Positions 43,993-56,620 of a stretch of DNA of 64,000 nt are shown here, in pieces (within the stretch, counting starts at the first letter, position 1; each line of letters opens with the position of its first letter). Position numbers and translations under genes: made by a program. The notes under the pieces were generated by a model. It made no database searches, was not told the DNA's origin, and saw only the letters and a list, made by a program, of their open reading frames with translations. The DNA comes from Plasmopara viticola (Eukaryota > Oomycota > Peronosporomycetes > Peronosporales > Peronosporaceae), in NCBI GenBank assembly GCA_001695595.3, contig MBPM02000040.1:186001-250000 (forward strand), read 5' to 3'.

Positions 43993-46900
43993 ATGAAGGA
44001 TTCTCGACGAGACATTCGACGGAAACCGATCACGTCTTTCAAAGCCATACCACTGTCGACTGAAGATTTTAGCGCGTCCATCTCGAGTCGGTCAAGTGAG
44101 CCGACACCCGTGCTTGAGTCGTTTCTTACCAATTCTAACCCAAAGCACGTCCTTCGTCGTCACCACCACAATGGTGGCTCACGCCATCGTAGAACTTCAA
44201 CAAGAGGCGGCGAAAGAGATTCGCCTTTTATACCTCACCGCCCTGTCGGTGCTGTTCCGAAACTCTATGTGACTTTCCGTCATGTTTCGCTGGCTATAGA
44301 CGTTCCGGTACAGCCTGCTGTTGCAGCAGCAGCGGATCAAGCTGCTTCAGGTCAAATGGGACGCGAAAACTTGGCCGCTAAACAACTTCCTACCGTCACA
44401 AATCACGTCCGCGGCATCATCGCTGGCCTCACAGCAAACAAAACTGTCATGCGTCGACAAATTTTAAAAAATGTGACTGGGGCTTTCTCGCCAGGCTCAA
44501 TGACACTAGTACTTGGACGCTCTGGATCAGGTAAGTCGGTTTTGCTTCAATTTCTCAGTGGACGACTAGCCGAGCTTGATAGAACGGTGACTTTGGATGG
44601 TGAAGTCGCGTACAACGGGCTGTCTCGCCATGAACTCAAAGCACAACTTCCGCAGTGCATAGCGTATGTTCCTCAACAAGACTCACATCTTCCCGCGATG
44701 ACAGTTAAGGAAACGCTGAATTTTGCGTTTGAGTGCTCAGCCGTCAATACCGGTGCAAAATCTGTCGGTGCAGTGTACAAATCGTCTGCGTTGGAAAATT
44801 CACTAGCGCTTCCTGTAATGCACCTTGGCGGAGAGCGAGATGTGTTGACTGTGACACGCGAACTTGGTTTAACACAATGTCAAGAGACTGTGCTGGGTGA
44901 TGAACGTATTCGTGGAATATCTGGAGGGGAGAAGAAGCGAGTGACGACTGGCGAAATGGCCTTTGGTCCACATGCAGTGATGATGATGGACGAGATCACG
45001 ACGGGGCTTGATAGTTCAGCTGCTTATGATGTAGTAAACGCGCAGCGTCGAATGGCAAAAAAACAATTACAGACGGTAGTGATTGCATTGCAGCAACCAG
45101 CGCCTGAAGTAGTGGCGCTTTTTGATAATGTGCTACTCCTCGCGGATGGAGAAGTGCTGTATCATGGCCCTCGAACTCATATTCAGATTTACTTTGAGGC
45201 TTTGGGCTTTGTTTGTCCTCCAGATCGTGATCTCGCAGATTTTTTGTGTGACTTGGCGTCTCCACAACAGATCCAGTACGAGCATCCACATGCGCCGATG
45301 CCTGGAAAACGCCGACACCCTCGTAAAGCAAATGAATTTGCAGACTTGTGGATCATGTCACCAATGTACGAAGCAATGGTCGAGGAGCTGGATCAAGTGG
45401 ACCACGACACGGAAGTGAACAGTCGAAGGGTCGGCAGCCGAGGGCTCAACTTAGACCAGAAAGCATTGTTGCAAGTACCTGCGTTTCGACAGAATTTTCT
45501 ACGAAGCACATGGACAGTAGTCAAACGTCAAGTTCGACTCTTCGCACGTAATAAAGTCTTCTTTGTTGGTCGATTGCTGCTCGATCTACTAGTCGGCTTG
45601 ATGGTGGGATCCGTTTACTACGGCATGGACCTTTCGGACGTTCAAGTGACATTAGGTGTCGTCTTTTCCTGTGCTCTGTTTCTTGGACTGGGTCAATCAG
45701 CGACTATGCCGCCGCTCTTTGATGCGCGTAAAGTATTTTACAAACACCGTGGTGCCAACTTCTATCGTACATCCAGTTACGTACTGGCGTCAGGTATAAG
45801 TCAATTACCGCTTGCGATCACAGAAGCTCTGGTATTCAGCTCTCTTGTTTATTGGATGAGTGGGCTTGTTGCCACATGGGAGAGCTATATGGTTTTTGTT
45901 ATGTACATGCTTGTAACAATCTTGGTCTTCGTTGGCGAGTACTTTTTTCTTTCTGCGGCGTGCTCGTCGTTGCTTGTAGCTCAACCAGCTTCCACATTAA
46001 TACTGTTGTTCTGGATCCTTTTCGCTGGCTTCGCCGTCTCGCGGGAACAGCTCCCGTGGGTAATGCGTTGGATATATTGGAGCAACCCTCTTGCTTGGAC
46101 AACTCGTGGAATTTTAGTAAGCCAGTATCGCAGTAGTCTCTTGGATGTCTGTGAATACGGTGGTATCGATTATTGTAAACGTTTTGGGGGTCAGTCTTTC
46201 GGTCAATATTCTCTTGGCTTGTATGACGTACCGGATGATCCCAAGTGGGTCATGCTAGGATTTGGATTTCTTGCGACCGTGTACATTGTTGCCATGTGGT
46301 TATCGTACATTATGCTGGAGTACAATCGTTATGAATCTTCGCCCGCTCTGCCGTCGCCGCTACCCGATTCGCTGACGAGCACAAATATCCCTCGTCAGCG
46401 AAAGGACTCGTACGCCATGTTGTCTACACCTCATAAAGAAGACTTTCACGACGTGACTGGATTTCCAGATCGCAACGATATTGTCGTGCTGGAAGAAAAT
46501 GACGGTTTGAACGAATCTTTTTACGCATCACAGGGAATCCCGACAGTTACCGACGATATCGGAGTACGCTTGACGCCTCGATGGGACGTGCCGCCCGTGA
46601 CGCTCGCTTTTCAAGATTTGAAATATAGCATAACAGTCCCAGTAATCACTGTGGACCCTGCTACGCAAGAAACTCCGTGTCATCCAGCGACAGTGAGTTT
46701 GCGTGACAACGCAGGTAAATGCAACGGGACTGTTACTCGAGAACTTCTAAAAGGGGTTACCGGCTACGCGATGCCCGGTACGATGACGGCACTCATGGGT
46801 TCTACTGGAGCTGGAAAAACAACGCTTTTGGATGTGCTCGCTGGTCGCAAACGTGGAAAAGGAGGCTGCAGAAAGAGAAAGGGTGCATCTTCTTTACGAG

Positions 46901-48717
46901 GCCGCGTATTGCTGAATGGCATCGATGCTACCGAACTTGCTGTGCGTCGATGTACCGGGTATTGCGAGCAGACGGATGTGCACTCTGATGGCTCTACCTT
47001 CCGTGAAGCCTTGCAGTTTTCCGCTTATCTTCGTCAAAAAGATCAAGTGGCATCTGAACGGATCGAAGAAATTGTCACAGAATGTTTAGAGCTGCTCGGA
47101 CTAAGCGACGTAGCTGGTCAGCTCATTCGTGGTAGTTCCAATGAGCAGCGCAAGCGATTAACGTTAGGAGTTGAGCTCGTAGCACAGTCGAGTGTGCTGT
47201 TCCTAGATGAACCTACCAGTGGTCTTGATGCGCGCGCAGCCAAGTCATTAATGGATGGCGTGCGCAAGATAGCAGATTCTGGACGTACAGTGATTTGTAC
47301 TATCCATCAACCATCAACTGAAGTTTTTTTGTTATTCGACTCTCTGTTACTTTTGCAACGCGGCGGCGAAACTGTGTATTTCGGTGAGTTGGGCCGCAAT
47401 GGCGAGACGCTTATTAATTACGTTCAAGGATTAGCTTTACCACGCGGTTCGCCAATCTATAAGCGTGGAGACAACCCGGCCACGTGGATATTAGATGTAA
47501 TTGGGGCTGGTGTTGAAAAGATGAAGCCGCAGTCCACGATACCAAAAAAGATGAAATCGTCTGCACACATCGCGACAAAAAATCGCGTCTTACAGTTGGA
47601 TGCCTCTTTCGCTTCTTCAATGAACTCGGAACACGCACGCCAGCAACGCGATGATGCATTCGACTTTGTTGCAGCTTTTCGATCAAGCCGCCTAAAGCAT
47701 CGCCTGGATGCAAAGCTAGCTGCTCCTGGTGTATTCATCCCTTCGGACCGATTACCACCTGTGACGTTCGCTAAACGTCGAGCTGCAAGTGATCGTCTAC
47801 AATTTACTATGCTGATGCGTCGGTTTTCGCGGCTCTACTGGCGCACGCCACTCTACTCGCTCACTCGAATGATTACTGCGCTCACTCTTGGATTAGTGTT
47901 TGGACTCGTGTACTCGGGCAACAACGATTTCTCGACGTACCAAGGTGCAAACGGAGCAGTGGGACTCATCTTTTTTTCGACGTGTTTCTTAGGCGTCAGC
48001 TCATACGTCCAAGTACTGCCACTTGCCTTCGATGAGCGTGGACCATTCTATCGTGAACGCGCTTCCGAAACATATAGCGCTTTGTGGTACTTTGTTGCAT
48101 CATCGATGGTGGAAATTCCCTACGCTGCTGTCTCATCCCTGATCTTCGTGAGTGTATTCTACCCCATGGCAGGTTTCTCTAAACATGGCGACGTTTCTGA
48201 CGTCGTAGCGTACTGGCTGGTCCTAACCTTACACATTTTATTCCAAACATTTTTCGGGCAATTTTTTACGTTTGCTATGCCAACAATTGAGCTCGCTGCA
48301 GTGTGGGGTGCACTCTTCGACTCGATCTTTCTCATGTTCATGGGGTACAATCCACCGGCATCGAGCATTCCAAGCGGGTACAAATGGCTATCCCAGCTCG
48401 TGCCTCATCGCTACACGTTTGAGATTCTCACGGCACTCGTACTCGGAGACTGTTCCGATGAACAATTGCAGCAAATTGCAAAGGCGAATGCCATGAACAC
48501 GACCATTGACGTGTCAAGCTGGCCACTCGGCTGCCAACCGCTTCAAGACGCGCCTCCCGCTCTGGCAAACATTCCTTTGTCCTCGTATATCAATAGAGTG
48601 TTTGACGCTCGTCGTTTGGACACAAATCGCTCGGTTGCTGTCGTCGTGGGACTCGTTCTGGTGATTCGTCTAGTTACGCTCATTGTCATGCGTATCGTCA
48701 ATTTTCAGAAACGATAA
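43993..48717 (+). CDS. Full-size PDR-type ABC transporter (ABCG subfamily)
   Basis: Single exon. The first ATG in frame is at 43993 (MKDSRRD), giving 1574 residues; an open frame extends upstream without an ATG. Order is NBD1-TMD1-NBD2-TMD2, as in PDR transporters. NBD1: Walker A GRSGSGKS (about residue 175), signature ISGGEKKRVTTGE, Walker B VMMMDEITTGLD. NBD2: Walker A GSTGAGKTT (about 936), the PDR-style degenerate signature SSNEQRKRLTLGVE, Walker B VLFLDEPTSGLD. Each TMD has about six helices; NPATWILDVIGAG lies after NBD2, as is typical. Such pumps export drugs, lipids or plant defence compounds across the plasma membrane. Confidence 0.93.
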   Translation: MKDSRRDIRRKPITSFKAIPLSTEDFSASISSRSSEPTPVLESFLTNSNPKHVLRRHHHNGGSRHRRTSTRGGERDSPFIPHRPVGAVPKLYVTFRHVSLAIDVPVQPAVAAAADQAASGQMGRENLAAKQLPTVTNHVRGIIAGLTANKTVMRRQILKNVTGAFSPGSMTLVLGRSGSGKSVLLQFLSGRLAELDRTVTLDGEVAYNGLSRHELKAQLPQCIAYVPQQDSHLPAMTVKETLNFAFECSAVNTGAKSVGAVYKSSALENSLALPVMHLGGERDVLTVTRELGLTQCQETVLGDERIRGISGGEKKRVTTGEMAFGPHAVMMMDEITTGLDSSAAYDVVNAQRRMAKKQLQTVVIALQQPAPEVVALFDNVLLLADGEVLYHGPRTHIQIYFEALGFVCPPDRDLADFLCDLASPQQIQYEHPHAPMPGKRRHPRKANEFADLWIMSPMYEAMVEELDQVDHDTEVNSRRVGSRGLNLDQKALLQVPAFRQNFLRSTWTVVKRQVRLFARNKVFFVGRLLLDLLVGLMVGSVYYGMDLSDVQVTLGVVFSCALFLGLGQSATMPPLFDARKVFYKHRGANFYRTSSYVLASGISQLPLAITEALVFSSLVYWMSGLVATWESYMVFVMYMLVTILVFVGEYFFLSAACSSLLVAQPASTLILLFWILFAGFAVSREQLPWVMRWIYWSNPLAWTTRGILVSQYRSSLLDVCEYGGIDYCKRFGGQSFGQYSLGLYDVPDDPKWVMLGFGFLATVYIVAMWLSYIMLEYNRYESSPALPSPLPDSLTSTNIPRQRKDSYAMLSTPHKEDFHDVTGFPDRNDIVVLEENDGLNESFYASQGIPTVTDDIGVRLTPRWDVPPVTLAFQDLKYSITVPVITVDPATQETPCHPATVSLRDNAGKCNGTVTRELLKGVTGYAMPGTMTALMGSTGAGKTTLLDVLAGRKRGKGGCRKRKGASSLRGRVLLNGIDATELAVRRCTGYCEQTDVHSDGSTFREALQFSAYLRQKDQVASERIEEIVTECLELLGLSDVAGQLIRGSSNEQRKRLTLGVELVAQSSVLFLDEPTSGLDARAAKSLMDGVRKIADSGRTVICTIHQPSTEVFLLFDSLLLLQRGGETVYFGELGRNGETLINYVQGLALPRGSPIYKRGDNPATWILDVIGAGVEKMKPQSTIPKKMKSSAHIATKNRVLQLDASFASSMNSEHARQQRDDAFDFVAAFRSSRLKHRLDAKLAAPGVFIPSDRLPPVTFAKRRAASDRLQFTMLMRRFSRLYWRTPLYSLTRMITALTLGLVFGLVYSGNNDFSTYQGANGAVGLIFFSTCFLGVSSYVQVLPLAFDERGPFYRERASETYSALWYFVASSMVEIPYAAVSSLIFVSVFYPMAGFSKHGDVSDVVAYWLVLTLHILFQTFFGQFFTFAMPTIELAAVWGALFDSIFLMFMGYNPPASSIPSGYKWLSQLVPHRYTFEILTALVLGDCSDEQLQQIAKANAMNTTIDVSSWPLGCQPLQDAPPALANIPLSSYINRVFDARRLDTNRSVAVVVGLVLVIRLVTLIVMRIVNFQKR

Positions 48718-49243
48718 ATTTGCTAATGGTGCGTAGAAGTCGGGCGACATTTTTTAACGATTAGCTATATACAGTAGCTAATTATAAGCCGGGTAACAAA
48801 TATTTTTGTATAGGGGGGGTCCCTAATAGTTCTCATCTTTTCGTATTACGCTCGATCATTTGTTACACAACCTTCCATGGCTAGTTAATTGTACGATCGC
48901 TTCGTGTAGATGCTCTTTCTTTCCTCATGAGTAAAGGCCATTCCGTTTATTCATATGCAATCATGGAATACGCACAAAAGTTCTAAAAAGGCCCGAGACC
49001 GAAATTTCCTGACGGCCAGAATGTAGGGAAAGGACAAAGTTGCAAAAATAGGCTCGCGAACGCTTGTTGTATGAAAAGTGACGGTTTTTAAGCGTGGAAC
49101 GACCATAACAGTAGCACAAGATCCGTGTGAACGGACAGTTGTAACAAAAGAATCGTCGGCTAAATGACGGGACCATCCATGTCGCTTCATACCACATTTG
49201 AAATTCTCGCGTCGTGCCCATCGTGGTAAATCCGTTTCACCAT

Positions 49244-50406
49244 ATGAATGTCGGATTGTACGCAATTGGAACACGGGTTGCTCCCATCACGGCCACGACT
49301 GCAGTGATTGCGACTCTGATCACGTGTGTGTCACTAGCTAAGGCCAAAGATATTTATCTTGGTGGGCTAGTGTGGCCCTATTTCTCCGACACAGGCAGAG
49401 GTGGAATTGATTGTATGAACCTGATAGTGTCAACTTGAAATGTTAAGTGTGGATTGTGTGTAGATGCACCGGGTTACTCTGTTTTCTGTGTAGGGCTTTC
49501 GATCGTGGCGGTCGCTCTCATCGTTACGTGGGCTGTCAATTACAAATTTCAACTGGAGTTAATTGAAATGGAGAGTCAAGGCAACGGTAAAGAAGTGTAC
49601 GGCAAGTTTACTCGGGAACAATGCCAAGCCGTGCGATTTCTTGGCGTGCTTTCAGCTTTGGGACTGCCAGTGCTTGCATTCTTTAGCACGACAAGCTATC
49701 CAAGTGTCCACAAGTATGCGGCCTACTGGTTCTTTGCACTAGAAGCCGTTGCGTTAGTAGTAAATGTACGTTTTTGAACGTCTCTTGCTTGTTTAGAGTG
49801 GCAAATTTATTGAGCTAGCGACCGGTGCAGACTTTTGTGAGCTATAAACTTGCTCGTCTTACCGATAGGGGAAAAGATTACTCCACATCCGAGTCGGACG
49901 AACAGCCATTGCCAACGAATTCGTTTCATCTATTCGATCTGTCAACGTTGGGCACAAAGCGCACATTCTGCATCCAGTTGATTTGTACGGTGATTTTCTG
50001 GATCGGATTTCTTCTCTATATTCCAGTCGGTCTCGCACTTATTGATAAATTTCAACGGCTCAGCATTGAAGATGTGCGTTCACGAATCTTTACCTCAAAA
50101 TAGCATTAACTTGTATTAATTGTGCTGTAGTGTCTAAATCTCGATTTAGGCGATAAATACTGCACCGATACCATGAAGCTCAACGATACAGAAACCGTCT
50201 TGTGGAACTATGGTGTGCTCATGCATTGTAGCGTACAAATTTCTGGTCATCTGACTTTAAATGTGCTTGTACTTGCGGCAGACAATGCACACGGGCTCAA
50301 TCAAATGCGTTCAGCCAGTCAGCTGGTTTGCATTCTTACATTAGTCGGGTACTCCATGTCATTTCTCTCGCACAACAGTGACTCGTTACAGGACCACACT
50401 GTTTAA
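49244..50406 (+). CDS. Frag1/DRAM/Sfk1-family membrane protein, four exons
   Basis: Exons 49244-49400, 49464-49765, 49831-50073 and 50131-50406 join at GT-AG sites in consistent phase to give 325 residues. The first ATG is MNVGLYAIGTR. The N-terminal helix is followed by WPYFSDTGRDAPGYSVFCVGLSI, which is the Frag1/DRAM signature (WPYISDTG...P...VF) completed only when the first intron is removed. Five further hydrophobic segments follow, for example LGVLSALGLPVLAFF and FCIQLICTVIFWIGFLLYIPVGL. Family members act at Golgi, lysosome or plasma membrane, in GPI-anchor remodelling, autophagy or phosphoinositide control. Which role applies here is unknown. Confidence 0.82.
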
Positions 50407-51415
50407 CATTAAAGTGTAGCCACGTCAAAAGAGTTTATAGCGTTTTGCATTAAAATAAATTTGAGCCAATACAAAGCTCATTAGGTATCTCACGACGAGC
50501 ATTTCGCACTGATCAAACTTTTGCTTGGCTCTGTTGGCCTGAGGAAGTGGCTGTATTCCCTAAATCAAGGAGCTTAGATGCCGATTTGGCGTTCAAACTC
50601 CATGAGTGGAGTCTATCCTTAAAAGCTCAGGCACAAAATTAGACAGCTCGGAAGCTGCGCCCAATGCCGGTAAAGCTAATGATACAGACCTGGGATAGGT
50701 TTACGCTCTATAGAAGGAACGTTGCTCTCAGCTGTTCATGATATGTCCCCAAGTTATAAATCTTTCTATATCATTTATCCGGCTTCTTAGGCAAAAAAGC
50801 GCGAACGTCATGCAAATCTGATCATCCGTGATCAAAACCACCTGGTCACCATAGGGGCGGAATGCTACACTATCAATAATCTTAGTCCTCATGATAGGTG
50901 TATGGTTGGTTCATACCTCAGAGGCCCAGTCCCTGAGAGTATGCCAGCCCTCAGCGGGTAAATCAGCACAGTGGACTACCGGGGAGTACGCATAAAATGT
51001 TTGAGGACATGAAAGTCTTGATAGACTCCAGCAATTTGCAAAACTTTGCACACCGACAAGCAAAATTTACCGTCTCAAAAATAGGCTGACTGATGCTTAG
51101 AGAAAGCATTATTTCACTAGCTAAACGAGACAATGCGGAAACGCGAGCTTGCACGTGGCCGCACTCCTCTTGGCGAGCGATATGAATATCGCTCCCATCG
51201 TCGCGGCCTACAACTAAAAAATTAAATGCAAGGCAAGCCTATCCTTGGGCCATCCGACTACGCAGTAAATCAGCTTTATTGGGGAGCGTCGCACGAATTA
51301 TGGAGGCCGTATACATAATCATTGACTTCACGCCTTAGGCAAGGGAGCGCGAGTGCCTTGATGGGAAGCGCAATTATAACTTTCTATTCTGGACACTTAA
51401 CGAAAGTATTTTCGG
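50407..51415. other. Intergenic, no gene seen
   Basis: Short frames only; no family recognised. The LINE derivative begins at the right edge. Confidence 0.45.
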
Positions 51416-52532
51416 AAAAGGTTGGGGTGACGCCCTCCTTCCAAGCGCGGGGGCTAAATGCTCGCGCGCTTCGGGCAGGTGCTCTCGGGCATCTGCAGGT
51501 CTCTAACGAGTCTCACCCTCGACGCGACGGTCTCCAGCACCAGGCCAAACCCCCTTCCACGCCCTTAACCGCGCCAACCGCATCCGGATTGGCTCCTTTA
51601 ATGTGAATTCTCTAGGTTCGAAGCGCAAGAAGCACGAAACACTCCCTAAAGATCTCCGGCGCTACCGCGTCGATATCCTTGGCCTCCGAGAAACCAAGAT
51701 CTACGATAGAGGTGAGCACCGCACTGATGACTTCCTTCTAACCCTGAAAAAAAAAAAAAAAACCAAGCTAAGACCGAAGTCACCGAAATCCGCCGCCACT
51801 GCAACCCGTCGGGCGCCACTCGACACGCCCGATCCCGAGAAGAAACCTGGCGCCACACTAAGAAGCTCGGAACACTTCTCGGCGATATTGAAGATCTATC
51901 TTGACGCAAGTCCCTGGCCACCCTCGCGCTCCACCGCCTCTGGTCCGTCTGGCTCCGCCCCACGCTCATCTCACCCAAGACCCGCATTCGATTGTACAAC
52001 ACCTACGTTCTACCGATTCTGCTGTACAACTGCGCCACCTGGGCTCTTACCAAGTCAGAGTTCCACGGCCTCGAGAGTTTCCACCGCCGCCAGCTTCGCT
52101 ACGCTCTTGGCTATCGCTACTCCCGACACATTTCGAATGCAAGACTCTACGACCTCTGTGATGAGCGGCCGCTGAGACTACGACTGACACAAGCTCGCTG
52201 GCGCCTGTTTGGCCATGTACTTCGCCGCAATCCCGACATTCCAGCTAACCTCCAGATGCGTGCCTACTTCTTCTCCACCGCAGCAAAATGGCGCGGACGT
52301 CCCCGCACTACGCTCCCCTCAACACTCGACCACAACCTTGTTCCCGTGGCTCCGGCTTTCGACTCCGGACAGCACAAGACCTCGAAGTGGTACGTACCCT
52401 TGCACAAGACCGAAAGAAATGGAAGACCCTCACGACCTCGGTGCTGGATGCACTGTTCGCCGAACGAGACCCGACGTATGCGGACACCACTCTATGCCGT
52501 TGACTAGCCAGACTGAGCTTAGCACGTGCATA
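51416..52532 (+). mobile_element. LINE derivative (copy D), internally deleted
   Basis: Nearly identical to copy A and with the same organisation: endonuclease N-terminus (FNVNSLGSKRKK; DILGLRETKI), a junction at an A-run near 51755, then the reverse-transcriptase C-terminal region (RLYNTYVLPILLYNCATWAL; ESFHRRQLRYALGYRYSR; WRLFGHVLRRNPDIPA). It lacks the ~65 bp deletion of copy A. The 3' end diverges after GCACGTGCATA, so the usual tail is missing. Confidence 0.85.
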
Positions 52533-53099
52533 GTTAAGGAATACGTTTAGAATAGCAAGTTAAATGTGGGTTACATAACTCCACAGGTGATTACGTAAAG
52601 TCGACACCTGCGGGTAGCAACATTTCAAAAGCGGCCAAAAAATTCCATAATACACAGTGGATAACATAGCTTCACCGGTATGTAGTAACAAGTTCTGCCA
52701 GCGTGTAGCGTGCCGAAAAAAAAGCGTCACTTGTTTTAATGGGTGTGTCTTACACTGTTCAGCTTAATATTAGCATGATCAAGTCGCCACTTTGTTCGGC
52801 TTTTGAGCAAAGAAAGTCAGTGACGAGTGCATGAAGAGTCTCTAGACACCACATTTGAGCATTACTTTTACAAATGATACACCAGATCTCTGTGATCCTA
52901 CACAATCTCTGAGCAAAAGCACAATCTCACATTCTAATGAAGCTAGTAATATAGAAACATTGTTAGGGAAATCACTTCTAAAAAAATTTTCGGTCGTAAT
53001 CGAGTCAAAAGCTCAGTAGCAGTGGTTTATCAAAGTACAATAATCTTGATATGCTTTGTTTTGGAGCGGGCCTCGTGATCTATTATAGTGTCGACTGTT

Positions 53100-54300
53100 T
53101 TTAAAGACAAGTCTTATATCGCACCCACGTGGTCGGTCGTGCCAGATAATGGGTCTATGTCACCCCATCTTGGCGATACATAGCTGTCTACCTGTGGTCT
53201 ATCGGTGACTAAAAAGTCTTGCGGACTATTATGTCGGGGGCGTACGCTGTGCAGTGCACTGATTATGGTCGTTCCGAATGTATCTTGACTGACACGATGA
53301 CGATCAATTACCTGCGTACGAATGACAGGTGCGTCTTGGGTCCAGAACTTTATATGCTACGTAAGCAGATATGAGACTTAAGAAGACCCTGCCTAAGTTA
53401 GATGTGTTGCGTCTTGGCCAGCTTTAAGTTGTAAAAAGAATCGAAGGAAGTGGTAAAGTTTAGCCGGCTACTTGCGAATGTAATGTAGTGGCTATGCGAG
53501 TAACGCAAAAGTCTTTGCCCGATCTACTAAAGAAAAATCTTGACTGGTGCTGAAAGAGTCAACACTAGGATGTTTTGATAGCATCAAATAAGAGCTTCGG
53601 TCAGTTTAAGTATTGCCTATGCTGGACAGACACATTCGTTTAGCGTGAAAAAAATGCTTTTAACTATGCGCATTTTCGCAATTCGATAGAACAGACGTAA
53701 GCAAGTCGATTTGCTTTAGTCCAGGTAGCTTTAAATTGCCAAATGTGACTTTTTTCTTATATGACAATAGATTAATCACGCATTAGTGTTGTTACGAATG
53801 CATATCCTGAGCTCTAAGTCCTTTGTGACCTATATAAAGCGTAAGATTTTGACTACGGCGGTAAATACGCTCCGATTGTTCCGATTAAAAGGGCAAGGTC
53901 GCTGACACTCTTCGTAGGCAATTACATTCGTGTTGATTACAAACCTTGCAGGCTTAATATGCTGATCGATGCGCTCTCGCGCAGGCTGCATCATAAGCTG
54001 ATCCAAAGCTAGATTGGAAGCTCTTTTAGCAAGCGAATTCGTCAGGCATATCTAATGGATGCCAATCCAAAGACTTGAGTCGGATCTTAATCGCGGACAA
54101 AATTACATTGCTATAATTGTACTGACGATTCGCTCCGCTATGGGGTAAATTCGGCATTTCAGTTTAAATTGTTGCTTGGAGGGATGAATACCCATATTAC
54201 GTTATACTTCTGGAGGTGCATGGTGCTCCAATAAGTGGTCATTTGGTCCTAGAAAAATTATATTCAAGTAATACAGCATATTAGTGGCCGTTTGTGTAGA
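53100..54300 (+). mobile_element. Ty3/gypsy retrotransposon relic
   Basis: The plus strand near 53930-54000 reads YIRVDYKPCRLNMLIDALSR, the end of a gypsy RNase H region. Near 54040 comes RIRQAYLMDANPKT, and near 54190 YPYYVILLEVHGAPISGHLV, the zinc-binding start of a gypsy integrase. Many stops and frame changes lie between. Upstream DNA to ~53100 may belong to the same element but is not recognisable in detail. Confidence 0.6.
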
Positions 54301-56009
54301 AGTTGGAGGTTAAGTGCGTGTGGACTTTAAAGACATGTCAGATGAATAAAAGAGCCATGCGGCTCACATGTCAAGGGTGTTTTTAAAATTGGCTTATAAT
54401 TATCAGCAAATTGTTGGAATTCTATATGTCTCGACTTTCGATTTGCCTTTCCAGAGATTAATGGCAGTGACGTTTGTGTTTCACTTAAGCAAAATGATGT
54501 ACAAATAGCATTAGTTTTAGCCAGTGCTAATGGGAGCATATTATAAAGCCATCCAATAATTAATAAGATTAAATACCGACGTATTGATGTCGGGAATCTC
54601 AATTATGCAATTTGTTTATCCAACTGTGAAGAATCCTTTTTGTTGTATCTACCATAGACAGGTGATCAGACAAAAGGTTTACTCGAGTGAAAGAGAAGTA
54701 TGTGTGCTGAGGCATCACATCTAAGAGAGAGAAAACTACGGGCTTGTCATATATCTGAGATAGATGATCCGAGGTACCCTAGAGGCTTCAATGAATCTTT
54801 ATAGTGCGAAGCTATCGGAGACAAAAAGATGAAAAAGCTCGTTTTTAAACCAATTTCTATATGAAAATATAAGTCTGACTTTGCATATAGTTGTGTTAAA
54901 ATCCAAAAAGAAAAATGCGATTGCATCCGCCCAGGATAAAAACAATCCTATTAAATTAGTACGGAAAGAAATTTTACAAAAAAACAAATGAAGCTGAAGC
55001 CATACTGCTAGAATATCTAAGCTCTTCATTTTCAAGTAAAGTGAAACATCACAAATTGCACCTTCACGTTTCGAAGAAATCATGAATTGGCGTTTGCTAT
55101 GGACCATCCCAAGACGATGTCAACTTTTCGGAAAAATGTCGGGTGTGTCTCGTGCATTTTTTTAGCTGATTATAGCACATCATCAAACCGTTGTCCTCAT
55201 GATAACCTAGCTGGAGAGGTGAAAACGGGTGATCATATCGCAGCTGACGGTGTCCATACCCACCAACAATAAAGTATAGTTCGTGTATCCATTAAGCTAT
55301 GTAATTTAAGCGGCTGAACGAACCTGGCATTTAAATACTTCTTGATGTGATTATGAGACCTCGCACTGAGATGGAAGATGGTCGGCCTGACCTTAATTTG
55401 TATGTCTCTGAGTAAAAATGTTAATGTATTTCTCAAAAGTCTTGAAAGTCAGAATCATCTCAATGATGCAGCGATGTGACCGTCAGGGGGCTAACCCTGA
55501 GTTAAGTCCTGAGCACGCTTAAGCGGTTGCGCAGAAGTTGCTGCTTCTCATACAGAAGGCATAACGACGAGGATGTAACGACCTACTTCAGCAACTAAGG
55601 TCAGAAGCGGAGTGCCAGGAGATGCTAGAATAATGACACGACAATTCAGTTTCAACGAGTCCGTAAAGTCGTTGCAATGGATTATGCCAACCGTCCATAG
55701 GCCGTTATGATCAAGAGTACGATGCGCTTCAAAGCGTTCCTTAAATTGTTTTGCGTGCGTGTGCATTATTTTGGAGAAGTCGAGCGGTAGATGCTGGTAT
55801 GCAACATAAGTTTAGCCCCTCTAATAGAACAATTACATTTTTCTTTTTTATGTCAATTTACTTTTTTGTTTCGATTCGCACAAGTTTATTTGCACCCCTG
55901 GCACAGTTAAAGCCAAACACTTGTTTTTGCAAGAGACCTTTCGTAAAATCTGAATATAAGAAGAAAAAGTTTTGTAAAATTCTCGCACGCTCACTTTAGA
56001 AGCACGTGA
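54301..56009. other. Repeat-derived or intergenic DNA without an identified gene
   Basis: No convincing domain on either strand. Minus-strand frames of 60-102 codons are open but unassigned. It lies between two opposed gypsy relics. Confidence 0.4.
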
Positions 56010-56620
56010 TTTTCTAAAGGCTGTCATATATTGTTTAAATAGAAAGGTGCAAAGTCAGCAGATTCGTGCCGCATTGTTACGTGCAAACAAGGTCATCGAT
56101 ATCTTGACAGTTAAAAGCAAAAGGGCTTTTGCTCGCTGACACAGCACTCATTAAACCACACTTTTTGACCACGGGCCTCTACCCGACACCGTCGTGGCCG
56201 AAAAGCCATGGTAGTTATTAACAGTATCTACCAAGAGCTTTGTTGTTTGTTTCTCTATCATTCCAGCTTCGATTCGTGACAGATGCAGCATCTTGCTCAA
56301 GAATAACCATATCCGTTTAAACGATCTACCGTAATGCCAGGCTTTGTAAAGAAGCCGACGTTTAATTCGTGAACTTGACACAGTGGCATATCCTGCAGGA
56401 CTTAATATGCTTAATTATTCACGTTTCCATGTGAAGCTACCAATATTTTGCGGAAACAAAAAAATGACCCTTGTCCAACTGCAGCATCATGTGCCTACAT
56501 CAGTAAGTATACCGTCTTCAAGTATTGGCGCTGAAGGGTACGAATTGACTTTCTGTCATTTTGAACGAATGTGTTCATCCATCGTGCTTCCTTAAATATT
56601 CCGGATAAAGATAAGCCAAC
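56010..56620 (-). mobile_element. Ty3/gypsy integrase relic
   Basis: The minus strand holds an integrase zinc-region remnant (HDAAVGQGSFF-type, C..C near 56420). Downstream is the core piece FKRIWLFLSKMLHLSRIEA, then KQTTKLLVDTVNNYHGFSAT and VSGRGP, which fits the gypsy pattern of sKM.HL ... TA.L.VD.V...HG...VSDRGP. The Asp of SDRGP reads Gly here. Frameshifts and stops are present. The element may extend to higher coordinates, but I could not follow it. Confidence 0.6.

Noticed and set aside
48951..49274. 107-codon minus-strand frame upstream of the Frag1/DRAM gene
   Set aside because: It overlaps the 5' end of a well-supported spliced gene and has no domain.
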